From positions 1 through 64,000 of the forward strand of contig DASCMS010000129.1 of NCBI GenBank assembly GCA_036011085.1: a DNA stretch of 64,000 nt. Direction: 5' to 3'. The translations under genes and the position numbers were made by a program. Below are positions 43,719-52,383 of this stretch, one piece after another. The DNA is from UBA8231 sp036011085. GTDB lineage: Bacteria; Latescibacterota; UBA2968; UBA8231. The notes under the pieces are model-generated. The model worked only from the letters and a program-made list of their open reading frames with translations. It searched no databases and was not told the origin of the DNA. Position 1 is the stretch's first letter. Each line of letters begins with the position of its first letter.

Positions 43719-44273
43719 ATGTTCGAGGATGTCTGGAAGCACTTTGACGAGAACGAGCTCACCCACTCCGCCGCCCATCACCTGATGGCGGTGCACGAAC
43801 TGCGCCGCCGACACGGCTACGCCCGCGTCTCCGACATCGCCCAGCATCTGAAGATCACCAAGGGCAGCGTGTCGTCGGCGATGAAGCACCTCAAGGAACG
43901 CGGTTACATCCAGGAAGACCACAATCGGTTCCTCGAACTGACCGATGGCGGACTGGAGGTCGTGCGGGAGACCGAGGCGACACGGATCACCGTCAAGAAG
44001 TTCCTCTCAGACGCTCTCGGCATGGACGATGACGACGCCGACATCGACGCCTGCAAGGTGGAACACCTCGTCAGTTCCGAAGCCCGGGGCCGCCTTGTCG
44101 GCTTTCTCCGTTTCCTGTTCTCGCAGGACCCGGTGGCCACACGTTTTCTGGACGCCTTCCGGAGTGCTCTGGCCGGTGCCGATGGAGAGTGCAAGAAGGA
44201 CGTGGTCAACTGTCTGATCTGTGACGAGATCTGCTTTCTGCAGCCACGGCTTTCGGAATTGCACGGCCACTGA
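43719..44273 (+). CDS. DtxR/MntR-family metal-dependent regulator
   Basis: A 184-residue regulator with an N-terminal winged helix (ARVSDIAQHLKITKGSVSSAMKHL) and the metal-binding dimerisation domain including ACKVEHLVS, the typical Cys-x-x-Glu-His ligand group. It likely represses or activates metal uptake in response to Fe2+ or Mn2+. An additional C-terminal part with several cysteines (CKKDVVNCLICDEICF) is not part of the core family and may bind metal too. In operon-like spacing with the FGE-like gene. Confidence 0.85.
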   Translation: MFEDVWKHFDENELTHSAAHHLMAVHELRRRHGYARVSDIAQHLKITKGSVSSAMKHLKERGYIQEDHNRFLELTDGGLEVVRETEATRITVKKFLSDALGMDDDDADIDACKVEHLVSSEARGRLVGFLRFLFSQDPVATRFLDAFRSALAGADGECKKDVVNCLICDEICFLQPRLSELHGH

Positions 44274-44320
44274 ACCGGCCGCTCCGCAGCGGTCCGCCGC
44301 CGGGGCCGAACCCCACGATC

Positions 44321-45286
44321 ATGACCCGGGCCCTCGACTTTTTGCGACGGCAGATGCTGCCCGTCGGTCTGCTCACCGTGGCTGTCATCGGCCTGATGTG
44401 GCCCGAGCCCGGCCGTGCCATGGCCAGGTTGCCGACGCAGTACATCGCTGTCAGCGCCATCTTCATATGCTCCGGTCTCATGCTGCGCACAGACGAGATC
44501 CGCGCCGCCCTGCGCGCCTGGCAGGCCACGACCTGGGGCGTGCTGTCCATCCTCTTTGTCACGCCCGTCGTGGGTGGTCTGTTCGCCTACCGTGTGCCGA
44601 TGGACCCCGCCTTCCAGCTGGGCCTGGCTCTATTCGTCTGCATGCCGACGACACTGTCCTCGGGAATTGCGCTGACAACGCAGGCCCGGGGCAATGCGGC
44701 GCTGGCTCTATTGCTGACGGTCGTGACGAACCTGGCTGGCATCTTCACGATTCCCTTCGTCCTCGTCGCTGTTCTCGGGGCTCTGGGTCAGGTCGAACTG
44801 TCTGCCTGGAATCTGCTCGTCAAGCTCTGCCTGTCGATTCTGCTGCCCCTGATGGCGGGTCGCTGGTTGCGCCGCCATCTGCAAGTATGGGTGGAGGCCA
44901 ACAGGTCTCGGATCACCGTGCTCAGCAATCTGGCGCTGATCAGCATTCCATGGATGAAGTTTTCTGAGTCCTCCGATCGTCTGGCGGCAGTGGCCGTCAC
45001 CAACCTGCTCACGCTGGTCGTGGCGGGCCTCGTCATCCACGCCCTGTTTCTCGCGATCAACGCCGGAGTCACGCGTCTGCTGAAGCTCGAGCTGGCACAG
45101 CGCAAAGCCGTGGTGCTCATGGCAAGTCAGAAAACCCTCCCCGTCGCTCTCACCGTGCTGGCGTTGATTCCGGAGAGCGCCGTGTCGGCGGACGTAAAGG
45201 GTCTCATCGCCATCCCTTGCATCACCTCACATCTTGGTCAGATCTTCGTCGATGCCGTCCTCGCCGCGCGCTGGGCTCGCGCCTGA
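44321..45286 (+). CDS. SBF-like (bile acid:Na+ symporter-fold) transporter
   Basis: A 321-residue membrane protein with about ten helices of the BASS/SBF-like family (PF13593 group). The core segments FVCMPTTLSSGIALTTQARG and ASQKTLPVALTVL correspond to the crossing helices of the family. Members move organic anions, including bile acids, pantoate and sulfonated compounds, with Na+. Substrate unknown. Lies 47 bases after the regulator and 43 bases before a sulfatase, so it could export or import a product of desulfation. Confidence 0.85.
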   Translation: MTRALDFLRRQMLPVGLLTVAVIGLMWPEPGRAMARLPTQYIAVSAIFICSGLMLRTDEIRAALRAWQATTWGVLSILFVTPVVGGLFAYRVPMDPAFQLGLALFVCMPTTLSSGIALTTQARGNAALALLLTVVTNLAGIFTIPFVLVAVLGALGQVELSAWNLLVKLCLSILLPLMAGRWLRRHLQVWVEANRSRITVLSNLALISIPWMKFSESSDRLAAVAVTNLLTLVVAGLVIHALFLAINAGVTRLLKLELAQRKAVVLMASQKTLPVALTVLALIPESAVSADVKGLIAIPCITSHLGQIFVDAVLAARWARA

Positions 45287-45329
45287 CGCCTGCTGCCAGG
45301 GCGCAATCTTCCACGAAGGAGGCAACAAA

Positions 45330-46826
45330 GTGCGACTCTACCGGAAACCACATCTGCTGTTGATCACCACCGATCAACAGCGCGGTGACTGTCTCGGTTG
45401 CGCCGGGCACCCGGCGGTGGAAACACCGTACATCGATGAACTGGCCGCTGGCGGAACGCGTTTCCGCAGTGCCTACACATCGGTGCCGTCCTGTACGCCG
45501 GCGAGAGCGGCGATCATCACCGGTATGGAGCCCTGGAACCACGGTCGTCTGACGATGACGGGCAGTGACCCCCTTGAGTACCCTGCCACCCTCCCGGGGG
45601 AGCTGTCCGCCGCCGGGTACCACACGCAACTGGTGGGCAAGGCGCACCATGCACCACAGCGTGCACGGTATGGTTTTGACAACATGGTACTCGATGAGTC
45701 CGGCCGGCGGGAACCTGGCTTCGTGTCAGACTACCATGCACACTTCGATCGTGCCCGCGAAGGGGAGTACGGATACCGTGACCACTCCGTGGACTGGAAC
45801 AGCTGGATGGCGCGACCCTCACACCTGCCCGAGCATCTGCATCCCACGTACTGGACGGCAGGCGAGGGGATCCGGGCGCTGGAAAACCGTGACCCCACCT
45901 CGCCCCTCTTCCTGTGGCTGTCCTTCGCCAGGCCCCACTCTCCCTACGACCCGCCACAGTCCTATTGGGACATGTACGTCGACCACGCCGAGATTCCCAA
46001 AGCCCACGTCGGTGCCTGGTCTGATCGTTACGATCACAACGTGGCCGACGTCAACGCCCCAAGGTCACACCGCTCCGACCGTGAGACCCATCGTGCCCGT
46101 GCCGGGTACTACGGCAACATCACGTTCATCGATCATCAGATCGGTCGCTTCCTCTACGAGTTTCGCAAGCGGGATCCGGAAGGTCTGGCCAACACCCTGA
46201 TTCTGTTCACTTCAGACCATGGCGACATGATGGGGGATCACCATCACTGGCGGAAGACCTACGCCTACGAAGGCTCCGCCCGCATTCCCTTCGTCGTCCA
46301 CTGGCCAACAGCCTGGGGTGAAGACGCGCCGCGTGGCCAGGTGCGCGACGAGCCGATCGAACTGCGCGACATCATGCCGACCCTGCTCGATGCGGCTCAC
46401 GCCGACATCCCCGCGTCGGTGGACGGCAGCAGTCTGCTGTCTCTGGCCAACGGCACGTCAGATCCCTGGCGCGAGTTCGTCCAGGGGGAGCACACCAGCT
46501 GCTACGACGATGAGCACGGCATGCAATATGTCACCGACGGTCGACAGAAGTACGTGTGGTTCCATCACACCGGGGCGGAGCAGTTCTTCGACCTGACCAC
46601 CGATCCGGGAGAGTGTGTTGACCTGTCGGCGGAGACATTCTGGCAGGCCCGGATCGAGGTCTGGCGCCGCCGGCTGGCCGACATTGACGAGCAGCGGGGC
46701 GACCCGCGTGGCCTGAGTGGCCAACTGGTGTCGCAACCGGAGGGTGCTCTGCGACTGTCGCCCAATTATGCCCGGTGGCGTGACCGCGCCGCCGCTACCA
46801 TCCAAGACTGGCGCACAGAGGCATAA
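45330..46826 (+). CDS. S1-family sulfatase
   Basis: A 498-residue sulfatase with intact C-T-P-A-R motif at residues 55-59, first metal site LLITTDQQRGD and second metal site FTSDHGDMMGDH. The start is GTG 45330 with the strong site AAGGAGG at 45316-45322; the frame opens 96 bases earlier inside the transporter gene but that part is not conserved-looking. No signal peptide. The closest described relatives by pattern are choline-sulfatase- and heparan-type S1 enzymes, with no certain substrate. Followed after five bases by a spermidine-synthase-like gene. Confidence 0.92.
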   Translation: MRLYRKPHLLLITTDQQRGDCLGCAGHPAVETPYIDELAAGGTRFRSAYTSVPSCTPARAAIITGMEPWNHGRLTMTGSDPLEYPATLPGELSAAGYHTQLVGKAHHAPQRARYGFDNMVLDESGRREPGFVSDYHAHFDRAREGEYGYRDHSVDWNSWMARPSHLPEHLHPTYWTAGEGIRALENRDPTSPLFLWLSFARPHSPYDPPQSYWDMYVDHAEIPKAHVGAWSDRYDHNVADVNAPRSHRSDRETHRARAGYYGNITFIDHQIGRFLYEFRKRDPEGLANTLILFTSDHGDMMGDHHHWRKTYAYEGSARIPFVVHWPTAWGEDAPRGQVRDEPIELRDIMPTLLDAAHADIPASVDGSSLLSLANGTSDPWREFVQGEHTSCYDDEHGMQYVTDGRQKYVWFHHTGAEQFFDLTTDPGECVDLSAETFWQARIEVWRRRLADIDEQRGDPRGLSGQLVSQPEGALRLSPNYARWRDRAAATIQDWRTEA

Positions 46827-46831
46827 CGAAC

Positions 46832-47617
46832 GTGTCTCACCTGGGGTATCTGGGGCAGGTCACCCACCACGCCGAAGACCAGTATGGCCCCCTGGATGTG
46901 GTCGAGGAGAAGGGGGGGCAGTTGCGATCGCTGCACTTCGGCACGTCCGCCCGACAGAGCACGATGTTCGTCGATCGTCCCGACGAGCTGGCCCTCGAGT
47001 ACACTCGCTGCATGCTGACGGCGTTGCTGTTCATGGAGTCGCCCCCGGCACGCGCTCTGATGCTCGGCCTCGGCGGGGGTTCGATGGTGAAGTTCCTCCT
47101 GCGTCGGTGTGCGGCGTGTCATGTCGATGTGGCCGAACTGCGCCCGGCCGTTGTCGAGGTGGCCCAGCGTTTCTTCGCCGTGCCGAAGATGCATGATCAT
47201 CTGCGAGTGCACATCGGTGATGGCAATGTTTACGTGCAGGATGCCTCGGTGCCATGGGATCTGGTCCTGCTCGACCTGCATACCAGCGACGGCATGTCCC
47301 CCGTCATGTTCGATCCGGAGTTCCTGCCTGCCTGCAGGCGTCTGACCGCCGCCGGCGGCGTACTTGCCGCCAACCTGTGGTACGGTATCGACAAGGTCGT
47401 CGAACGACGGGTGCGCCAGCTGCTCGAGTCCTGCTTCGAACAGATTCTCTACCTGCCGGTGGCCGGCAAGCGCAACTGTATCGCTCTGGGCATCCCGCGC
47501 CGCCAGCTGCCGACATGGAGTCAGATCGAGTCGCGGGCCGCTGACTGGCAGGAACGGGCTGGCCTTCCCCTGCCCGAACTGCTACCTGATCTGGCGCGGC
47601 GGAATCCCTTGCGCTGA
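46832..47617 (+). CDS. Spermidine-synthase-like methyltransferase-fold protein
   Basis: A 261-residue protein of the spermidine synthase/SAM fold. It has the nucleotide-binding loop ALMLGLGGGSMVKFLL (about residue 74), an acidic strand after it (VDVAELRPAVVEVA) and LVLLDLHTSDG near 148. The gatekeeping residues for putrescine are not obvious, so a true aminopropyltransferase activity is uncertain; many such stand-alone proteins are of unknown use. ORF begins with GTG. Convergent with the following gene. Confidence 0.75.
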   Translation: MSHLGYLGQVTHHAEDQYGPLDVVEEKGGQLRSLHFGTSARQSTMFVDRPDELALEYTRCMLTALLFMESPPARALMLGLGGGSMVKFLLRRCAACHVDVAELRPAVVEVAQRFFAVPKMHDHLRVHIGDGNVYVQDASVPWDLVLLDLHTSDGMSPVMFDPEFLPACRRLTAAGGVLAANLWYGIDKVVERRVRQLLESCFEQILYLPVAGKRNCIALGIPRRQLPTWSQIESRAADWQERAGLPLPELLPDLARRNPLR

Positions 47618-47626
47618 TATTCCTGG

Positions 47627-48823
47627 TCAGGCCGGCAGGTCGGGGGCGGCCGGATCGAGGCAGGGACCACTGGGTCGCTCTCCGCGAGGCCGCAGAGGCA
47701 TCTCGGCGTACGATTCGTAGCGGATGTTCAGTTGCGGTGTCTCGACGACTCGATGGTCTTCGTGGCGGGAGATCATGGCGGCGTCGATGACACCCGTCGT
47801 CAACAGCGTGCGTTCGCAGGGGTAGGGTGGCACGCCGGTGATGAAAAACTGCTCGATGTTTCGGGTCAGGTAGCCGAAGTGCGAGAAGGGTCCGTCATTC
47901 TGCAGGTAGAACTCGCAGCCCTCGACAGTGCCGTCCCGGCGCCGCGCCGCATAGGCAAACTCCTGCACGTATCCCTGCAGATGCAGGACCGAGGCCCGCA
48001 GCCCGTCGGCGTAGCGCAGCAGGAACAGGGTGGGCGTGTCACAGTCTTCGGGGTTGTCGCCCTTCTTGTGCTCTGACGGTGCCAGGGCAGCCAACGCCAG
48101 TTCCTGCGACCAGTCGCCCCGGTCGCGGGCACGCCAGACTTCATCCCCTTCCAGACACTGCACGGAGAGAACACCCGTCTCGCCACCGCGACGGCGCTCC
48201 ACCATACACTGCAGCGTCTCCAACGCGTGGTAGCCATAGGCCTCGACCGAGCCGTAGCTGAGGGCGAGCACTTCGTCGAGCTCAACGGTTCCCCTGTCGT
48301 ATTCCAGCCATGGCTGACGCCAGGACAGCGGTAGCGACGAGCCGGCCATCAGCGGGATTCCGAGCTCCTGCTTGCGGGCCCACATCCAGGCGGCGTCATG
48401 CCAGTCGTAGGCCAGGTGTTTGTCGCTGAACACCGGCACCACCCGTTTGCTCTCGGAGAACACACCGGCGATCTGCTCGAAGAAGTAGCGTCGGGGGTAC
48501 ATGTGACGGCCCCGCTCATTCCAGGGATAGTCGCCGTGTTCGCCGATCAGCAGGACGGCGTCGACGTTGAGCTCCTTGGCACCGTTGTGCAGGGCGCGGC
48601 GGATGCTGGGGTGCAGGGGGACACCGTGCTTCTGTGCCCGGCCGACGCCGACATCGTTCTCCAGCACATGGTCGATGTACATCGACACGATCTCGACGTC
48701 GTCGAACCGATGGAAGCCCTCGTCCGTCGACGCGCCCTCGAGGAACTTTGTGACGATCACGTCCGCATGGGACTTCGGGTGGTAGATGGTGCAGATGGCG
48801 GCGACACGCACCGGGTCGCTCAC
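47627..48823 (-). CDS. Conserved-looking soluble protein of unknown function
   Basis: A 398-residue cytoplasmic protein with no signal peptide or helix. It begins with a Rossmann-like strand (VRVAAICTIYHPKSHADVIV), has conserved-looking charged motifs LLIGEHGDYPWNERGRHMYP and VPVFSDKHLAYDWHDA, and a later GYHALETLQCMVERRRGGE. The look is that of an enzyme, possibly related to dehydrogenases of the Gfo/Idh/MocA neighbourhood, but there is no GxGxxG loop. I do not recognise the family. It stands alone between two convergent or divergent neighbours. Confidence 0.72.
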   Translation of the reverse strand: MSDPVRVAAICTIYHPKSHADVIVTKFLEGASTDEGFHRFDDVEIVSMYIDHVLENDVGVGRAQKHGVPLHPSIRRALHNGAKELNVDAVLLIGEHGDYPWNERGRHMYPRRYFFEQIAGVFSESKRVVPVFSDKHLAYDWHDAAWMWARKQELGIPLMAGSSLPLSWRQPWLEYDRGTVELDEVLALSYGSVEAYGYHALETLQCMVERRRGGETGVLSVQCLEGDEVWRARDRGDWSQELALAALAPSEHKKGDNPEDCDTPTLFLLRYADGLRASVLHLQGYVQEFAYAARRRDGTVEGCEFYLQNDGPFSHFGYLTRNIEQFFITGVPPYPCERTLLTTGVIDAAMISRHEDHRVVETPQLNIRYESYAEMPLRPRGERPSGPCLDPAAPDLPA

Positions 48824-48936
48824 GGGGGCCTCTTTTCGCGGTGAAGGGGATCGAACGGGGCATGATACTACAGGCGCCTCCGCAGGCGGGCAAACTCGCG
48901 TTGACCGTAGGCAATGTCACCGTGACATTCGAAAGC

Positions 48937-50238
48937 ATGCACACCATCATCCCCATCAGAAAGCTCGCCCTGCTCTGGGTGCTCACCGTGGCGTGGCTCG
49001 GCTCCCCCGCCGTGGCCGCACCGCGGCATGTCTATCTCACATGGCAGGACGATCCGGCCCGGGCGATCACGGTCAACTACCATACCATCTCATCGTCGTC
49101 ATCGTCGGTGGCAACCGGGTCGACGGTGAGCCAGGTGCTGTTTGATACCGTGGCTCGTGGCGGCATGCCATCGACCTACGGAGGACGCGCCGTCGGGACC
49201 CGGCAAGCGATTGCCGCCGTGCCCGGTCGATCGGTGCATCGTGTGCAGCTGACCGGGCTGCTGCCCGAGAGATCCTACTGGTTTGTCGCCGGTGATTCCC
49301 TGACGGGTTTCTCGTCGGAGCGGGCCTTCCGCACCGCGCCCGACGGGGAGGAGCCGTTGCGCTTCGTCGCTGCCGGGGACATGGGTGTGGCCGAAGGCTC
49401 CAGGCGACTGCAGGCCGTGGCGGCCGACCAGGAGCCGCTGTTCGCCCTGCTGGGTGGAGACCTGGCCTACACCGATGGTGACTGGGACCAGTGGCCGGTC
49501 TGGGATCGCTGGCTGGACAACTGGCAGGAGCTGATGGTGACACCCGCCGGCTACACCGTGCCGATCGTCTCGGCCATCGGCAATCACGAAGTCTCAGGCG
49601 GCTACGGAGGCGCGCCCGACAACGCCCCCATTTACCTGAGCTATCTGGCCCAGGCCGGGGATCGCAGCTACTACCTGCGCCAGGTGGGTTCCCGACTCGT
49701 CATCTTCCTGCTCGACAGCGGCCACCTGGCCAGTCATGGCGGCGCTCAGGCACAATGGCTGGAGCAGCAGATGGCGGCCCATGCGGGGGTGCCGGTACGC
49801 CTGGCGACGTATCACGTGCCCCTGTTTCCGGGATTCCGTCTTCCCAGCACGAAGTACTCGAAAACAGGGCGGCGAAGCTGGCAACCGGTATTTGACCGCT
49901 ATGGCCTGACAGCGGCCTTCGAGAACCACGACCACGTCTTCAAGCGCACACATCCGATCCGAGGCGACCACATCGATCCCCGTGGAACCCTCTACCTCGG
50001 GGACGGTTCCTTCGGCCGGGGTCCGCGAATGACACGTGGCCCGAGGCAGGTCCACCTGCGGCGTCGCTGGTACCTGGATCGACTCGAAAGCAAGGGTCAC
50101 ATATGGCGCGTTGATGTAGCCGGCGACAGTGTCGTGTTTGCCGCTGTAGACCAGCGGGGCCGGGTCTTCGACCGTACGGCGCGCCGATCTCCCGGCAGGC
50201 CGACTAGAACTTCAGGGCTCTATATCTGGCTGCCGTAG
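48937..50238 (+). CDS. Secreted purple-acid-phosphatase-like metallophosphoesterase
   Basis: A 433-residue protein with signal peptide (ending SPAVAA), an N-terminal fibronectin-like domain (about 30-135) and a calcineurin-type phosphoesterase domain. Metal motifs in order: AAGDMGV, LLGGDLAYTDGD, SAIGNHEVSGG, TYHVPLF and ENHDHVF. The Tyr in DLAYTD gives the purple-acid-phosphatase class. Likely periplasmic or secreted, releasing phosphate from esters. The ATG 48937 is chosen for the signal; a GTG at 48841 is in frame. Its last 19 bases overlap the 3' end of the convergent Gfo/Idh/MocA gene. Confidence 0.88.
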   Translation: MHTIIPIRKLALLWVLTVAWLGSPAVAAPRHVYLTWQDDPARAITVNYHTISSSSSSVATGSTVSQVLFDTVARGGMPSTYGGRAVGTRQAIAAVPGRSVHRVQLTGLLPERSYWFVAGDSLTGFSSERAFRTAPDGEEPLRFVAAGDMGVAEGSRRLQAVAADQEPLFALLGGDLAYTDGDWDQWPVWDRWLDNWQELMVTPAGYTVPIVSAIGNHEVSGGYGGAPDNAPIYLSYLAQAGDRSYYLRQVGSRLVIFLLDSGHLASHGGAQAQWLEQQMAAHAGVPVRLATYHVPLFPGFRLPSTKYSKTGRRSWQPVFDRYGLTAAFENHDHVFKRTHPIRGDHIDPRGTLYLGDGSFGRGPRMTRGPRQVHLRRRWYLDRLESKGHIWRVDVAGDSVVFAAVDQRGRVFDRTARRSPGRPTRTSGLYIWLP

Positions 50239-51227
50239 ACGGCGTCCACCAGGGCCATCGTCTTCACAGCGTCGTCGAAGGCGGTTTCCGGTGGCCGACC
50301 CGTCCGCAGGCAATCGAGAAAATGCATGTGCGTGTCCCAGGCGCCGAAGGCGCGATGGGACTCTCGGCTGCCCGCCAGCTCAAAGGGGTCAAGGACCTCC
50401 ACCGCCTCGGCCTGGTTGTCGGCGTACAGCTGGCCGCCCTCCTCCGGATCACCGAAGAAGCTGATGCCCGCGGCATGGATCTCAACGGTGAACATGCGCC
50501 GCCCCGCCATGAAGTTGTTCAGCAGCAGACCGGTGGCCCCCGAAGAGAAGCGCACCAGAGCCAGATGCAGGTTCCAGTGGCCGGCGTCGAGGCGGCGGTT
50601 GTCGGCGGCGACGGACTCGATCTCGCCACCACAGAGATACCGCAGCGTGTCGACGGCGTGAATGCCGTCACAGGTCAGCATGTCCATGGCGCCCTTGTAG
50701 TACGGCGCACCCCCGACCCAGTTCTTGTAGAACGAGGCATGGGCAGTGTGCACCGAACCGCGAGCTTCGCAGCGGGCCTTGCCATGGCGAATGAGGGGGG
50801 AGAACCGCCGCTGAAAGGTGACGCCGGTCAGTACCTTCTGGCGGCGGGCGATGGCGGCCAGCTGGTGCACCTGTTCGGTGGTCACTGCGGGCGGCTTTTC
50901 GATGAACAGGTGGCAGCCGCGCTCCATCACCTCTGCCGCCACGTCGTACAGGTGATGGGGTGGCATGAAGGCGTAGACGGCGTCGGGTTTCTCCGCATCG
51001 ATCATCTGGCGGAAGTCGACATATCTGCCGGGGATGCCGAAGCGATCGCATACTCCGTTGAGTCGCTCTTCGTCGACGTCACAGGCGGCGACCAGATCGC
51101 ACCCTGGCAGTTCCGCAAAACACGGGTAGTGGGCGCTGGCGGCCCGCCCGCCGGCGCCGATGACGGCGACGCGGATCGTCTTGCGTCGCCTGGGGGTCGT
51201 CGCCCTCTTTTTCCTCGTCTTGCCCAC
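50220..51227 (-). CDS. Gfo/Idh/MocA-family oxidoreductase
   Basis: A 335-residue NAD(P)-dependent sugar oxidoreductase. Rossmann loop VAVIGAGGRAASAH near residue 20 and the family EKP motif (LFIEKPPAV) with following C-terminal sugar-binding domain (ALVRFSSGATGLLLNN). The N-terminus is unusually basic (MGKTRKKRATTPRRRKT), so the true start might be a later codon. Last gene of a four-gene minus operon with an M81 peptidase and UxuA-like enzyme. Sugar substrate not determinable. Confidence 0.9.
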   Translation of the reverse strand: MGKTRKKRATTPRRRKTIRVAVIGAGGRAASAHYPCFAELPGCDLVAACDVDEERLNGVCDRFGIPGRYVDFRQMIDAEKPDAVYAFMPPHHLYDVAAEVMERGCHLFIEKPPAVTTEQVHQLAAIARRQKVLTGVTFQRRFSPLIRHGKARCEARGSVHTAHASFYKNWVGGAPYYKGAMDMLTCDGIHAVDTLRYLCGGEIESVAADNRRLDAGHWNLHLALVRFSSGATGLLLNNFMAGRRMFTVEIHAAGISFFGDPEEGGQLYADNQAEAVEVLDPFELAGSRESHRAFGAWDTHMHFLDCLRTGRPPETAFDDAVKTMALVDAVYGSQI

Positions 51228-51246
51228 GATGTCTGTCTCCGTCTCT

Positions 51247-51274
51247 TCAGTCAGTCAGTCAGTCAGTCGGTCGG
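51247..51274. repeat. (TCAG)5(TCGG)2 tetranucleotide microsatellite at a gene end
   Basis: Five TCAG units (51247-51266) and two TCGG units. The stop codon of the minus-strand Gfo/Idh/MocA gene lies inside it. Read on that strand the unit is CTGA, which gives a TGA in every frame, so change in copy number moves the end of the protein by only a few residues. Confidence 0.85.
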
Positions 51275-52383
51275 TTCTCAAACCACCCGGCGTCCCTCAG
51301 GGCATCGATGGTATTGCGGCGATCGGTCAGCGGCCAGTGCACCGGCTGGTTGCCGGCCAGTTGCGACTGGTAGACGGCGGCGACCATCTCCATGGATCGG
51401 CGCCCCACTTCCCCGTCGGAGCGCAGCTCACCGTCACCGTCGAGAGCGGCGACGAGCTCGTCGAGGGCGAGTTCATACGTACTGGCCGGCGCCGGTCGCT
51501 CCAACGGCTGCGGCTGCAGTCCGCTCCACTGGAAACCGGAGTCCGGCTCGTACGCGCCCCGCGTGGCAGCCCACAGATGGACGGTTTCGGGCAACATGCG
51601 GAGGACGCCCGTGGTGCCTCGCAGCTCAAACGCCAGATCCGTGTAGACGGTGAGCTCGGCGCCGCAGATCGCGCCACTGACACCGTTGCCGAACTTCATG
51701 AAGGCCGTGGCGTAGTCCTCCACCGGCCACGGCCGCCGGCGTTGCTCTGCCATGCCGCACAGCCACGCCACCGGGCCCCCGTAGAGATCCATCAGGTCGA
51801 AGTAGTGCGTGGAGTCGTGCAGCAGGGGGCCTTCGTTGTCAGACCGCCACGAGGGTTCGGGTTTGCAGCCGTCCATGTGACAGGTGATGTGGTTGAGCTC
51901 GCCGATGGCGCCGTCGGCGAGAAGCTGTCCCGCCAGCTGCCACTCGGGATGCCAGCGGCGATTGTGATTCACCTGCAGCAGGACATCCTGCCGCCGGCAG
52001 GCCTCGATCATGTGATCACATTCGGCCACCGACAGGGCCAGGGGTTTCTCGCAGATGATGGCCCGTACCGAGGGTGTGGCGGCGCAGTGCAGGACCATGT
52101 CGCAGTGCAGTTCGGGGTGCGTGGCGACGATGACGATGTCGGGTTGAGCGGTGTCCAGCATCTGCCGGTAGTCGTGGAACAAGGCGTCGACGCCGAAGCG
52201 CTGGCCGAAGGCGTCGAGCTTTTCCCGACCCCGGTTGACGCCGGCGACCAGCCGCAGTCTGTGGCTGGCCATAACCGCCTCGGCGTGGTTGTCGGGCAGC
52301 TCGGAAAACGAGAACTGGTACCCGACGCGACCGGTGCCGATGAGGGCGACGCCAAGACTCACCACAGATTCTCGTTCGTCCAC
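51259..52383 (-). CDS. Gfo/Idh/MocA-family oxidoreductase
   Basis: A 374-residue member with Rossmann loop LGVALIGTGRVG near residue 10, the EKP motif (AIICEKPLAL) and a likely catalytic His/Asp region around HDSTHYFDLMDL. Distinct from the next gene, the two are not recent duplicates. The start overlaps the M81 peptidase stop by 25 bases. Stop codon lies in a tetranucleotide repeat. Acts on a sugar or inositol derivative of unknown identity. Confidence 0.92.
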   Translation of the reverse strand: MDERESVVSLGVALIGTGRVGYQFSFSELPDNHAEAVMASHRLRLVAGVNRGREKLDAFGQRFGVDALFHDYRQMLDTAQPDIVIVATHPELHCDMVLHCAATPSVRAIICEKPLALSVAECDHMIEACRRQDVLLQVNHNRRWHPEWQLAGQLLADGAIGELNHITCHMDGCKPEPSWRSDNEGPLLHDSTHYFDLMDLYGGPVAWLCGMAEQRRRPWPVEDYATAFMKFGNGVSGAICGAELTVYTDLAFELRGTTGVLRMLPETVHLWAATRGAYEPDSGFQWSGLQPQPLERPAPASTYELALDELVAALDGDGELRSDGEVGRRSMEMVAAVYQSQLAGNQPVHWPLTDRRNTIDALRDAGWFENRPTD

